Below are positions 62,318 to 64,000 of a DNA stretch of 64,000 nt, piece by piece. A model generated the notes under the pieces. That model ran no database searches and was not told where the DNA came from. It was given only the letters and a program-made list of their open reading frames with translations. The stretch is from NCBI RefSeq assembly GCF_040954835.1, contig NC_090700.1, forward strand, positions 19,387,501 to 19,451,500. The letters run 5' to 3'. Source of the stretch: Lepisosteus oculatus. Its lineage: Eukaryota > Chordata > Actinopteri > Semionotiformes > Lepisosteidae. The position numbers and the translations under genes were made by a program. Positions within the stretch are counted from its first letter, which is position 1. Each line of letters starts with the position of its first letter.

Positions 62318-62515
62318 AATATCCGTCCATCCATTTTCTTACAGCATTATCCAATAAGGTTTGCAGGGTGGCCAGAGCCTATCCTGGCAAGCTATGTGGG
62401 CAAGGCAGAATATACCCTGGATGGGATGCCACTCCATTGCACGGCACACAGACACAAATATGCACATACTCACACCAGGCATTTTTTTCCAGACATCAAT
62501 TAACCTACCCCTATG
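62318..62515 (-). repeat. SINE tail fragment, minus strand
   Basis: The plus strand reads ATCCGTCCATCCATTTTCTT, GGCCAGAGCCTATCCTGGCA and GCCACTCCATTGCACGGCAC, the complement of the family tail. Confidence 0.6.
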
Positions 62516-62539
62516 TCAAAGAGTGAGATTTTTTATCGT

Positions 62540-63610
62540 AACTGGAGGGAACAAGTTAGAACATGATCTTGAACTGCGAGAGAACAGAACTAAGATCCTG
62601 GGAGTGTATTTTTGGAGAAGGGATGGAAATGGTGAATTAGCAGAAAAAATTGCCAATCCTAAACGGGAAACATATGCAGTGGAAAGACCGGGACCTCATC
62701 CTGACAGGGTGGGTGGTTACTAAAGCCGAGCTCTTGCCTGCATTGATATTTCTGGCTTCCACCTTCCCAAACTCACATGGTTATGTGGCAGTGTTGAGGA
62801 AACTGATATTTCAATCTATGGGTGGGAAGCAGGAAAGATTAAGGGGAAAAATAATATATAGGCTGCTGTCCTTAAGGTAGACTTCCCAGATGTTACTACT
62901 AGGCTGGTGTGCATCTTCCGTACCTCCGTACTGAAGGGCTTCACGACAGCACCTGATCTGGGTATCTGGACTTATTTTGCTTTAGGTAAGTAGGGAGGTG
63001 TTCAGACCCAAGCTGGATGTCCTGTTCTCTGACACATGCCAGTACTTTATGGGATGTTAAGAAACTTTTTTAGATCTTATTCAATTGGTCACATTCCCCT
63101 CAGAGAGGTCAGCTTCCAACAACTGGAGGATCTGGACATGCCTCATAAATATAGATTGAGCACTGTGGACATTTTAACAGAAGCCCAAACAAGAAAAGTG
63201 TGGAAACACACATCCACTGCATTTTAGTGTGACATTCACAAAAACTTAGACTGGAGCGCACAAACCTTCTTGTACCACCAGCTCCCAGCCCTCACTGTGT
63301 TGGAATGGCCTGTTGTGAGGAAGAGACTTTGACCACTCTCTTGTGGTTTTCTATGTTGCTAAGGCTTTCTGGGCCCAGTTTATAGGCCTTTTTGCCTAGC
63401 TTTTCCTTACCTCTGCTTTCATCATGCTTGGCATCTCTCCTGTCAAACTACCCCCCAACATCTTTGACAGGTTTTGGGCTATAGTAAACAGTGAAAAAGA
63501 CACCCCCTGGGAAGTGAGGAATATGGGGGTGTCAAAAGGCATCGAAGTTCCAATCAAAGGAGTGGGTAGTCTGGCGCTATCCATTATTAAAGATAACTAT
63601 TACTTCTGAG
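62540..63610 (+). mobile_element. L1/Tx1-like LINE fragment
   Basis: Broken frames decode to the C-terminal part of an L1-clade RT ORF: KILGVYFWRRDGNGE, then the shifted TKAELLPALIFLASTFPNSH and LIFQSMGGKQERLRGKIIYR, then LLSLR and GFTTAPDLGIW. Weak similarity continues to about 63610. Many frameshifts and stops; inactive. Confidence 0.65.
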
Positions 63611-63928
63611 AGGAAGGAGGAAACAGAAAATCTGTGTAAAATAGAGGAAGTAGGATTGCATCTCAAAACTCTGTAATAATGAAAAGAAGAAGCATGCAAG
63701 GAAAAATGTAATTTCTCATTAAAAAAACACCAGCAAATGTTCTTCAGAAGATGATGTATGATATACGATCTAATTTACCTGAGCAAATATACTTTTCTTT
63801 TGGCTTTGTAATCTTCTCTGAACGTGTGCATATATACTGTTTTAGCTATTTAATATTGTCAAGTTTCTTCTTTGTGTTATTCTGTATCTATTTGTGAAAG
63901 GAAATAAAAGTTCTTAAAAATCAAAATC

Positions 63929-64000
63929 CAGTATGTTTTTGGACTTTGGGAGGAAACCAGATCACTGGGAGGAAACCTACACAAACATGGGGAGAACATG
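63929..64000 (-). repeat. SINE tail, cut by window end
   Basis: The complement reads CATGTTCTCCCCATGTTTGT, CTCCCAGTGATCTGG and AAAAACATACTGG, matching the family tail. The rest lies outside. Confidence 0.6.

Overview
This is a vertebrate genomic window, almost certainly from a ray-finned fish. The evidence is multi-exon genes with GT-AG introns and a repeat mix typical of fish: Tc1-type transposons, L2-, CR1- and L1/Tx1-like LINE pieces, Penelope-like elements, and tRNA- and 5S-rRNA-derived SINEs. The species cannot be fixed from the sequence. The repeat mix would suit a non-teleost such as gar, bowfin or sturgeon, but that is an impression.

Four host genes are present, in the order and orientation I recall for human 21q21.3. 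RWDD2B is on the minus strand, with its last exon cut by the left edge. USP16 is on plus with 17 coding exons and an inferred 824 aa product. CCT8 is on minus with 15 coding exons and 547 or 558 aa. MAP3K7CL is on plus with 4 coding exons and 144 aa. Exon borders were read by hand, and all coding junctions I assigned keep phase. RWDD2B and USP16 are head to head, USP16 and CCT8 tail to tail, CCT8 and MAP3K7CL head to head. The genes share no pathway: RWDD2B is an uncharacterised RWD protein, USP16 a histone H2A deubiquitinase, CCT8 the theta subunit of the TRiC chaperonin, MAP3K7CL a small TAK1-like coiled-coil protein.

Layout: 1-3.8 kb RWDD2B; 3.7-4.6 kb shared promoter; 4.6-20.2 kb USP16, with a decayed IR/DR-type Tc1 element in intron 1; 20.2-22.6 kb intergenic; 22.6-31.5 kb CCT8; 31.5-34.7 kb intergenic, holding a tiny recent LTR element and a Penelope palindrome; 34.7-57.7 kb MAP3K7CL, whose 13-kb intron 3 is full of repeats; 57.7-64 kb 3' flank with SINEs and a LINE relic.

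The most notable items are: (1) a 534-bp LTR element at 32017-32550, whose two 236-bp LTRs are identical, whose interior is only 62 bp (tRNA-Leu-type primer site plus polypurine tract), and whose LTR carries a tRNA-like pol III promoter and a perfect CRE; (2) a duplicated, selectively constrained terminal exon in CCT8 giving two different C-terminal tails; (3) an inverted, still open and spliceable copy of the USP16 exon with the catalytic cysteine, inside MAP3K7CL intron 3; (4) Penelope-like sequences with hammerhead-like cores.
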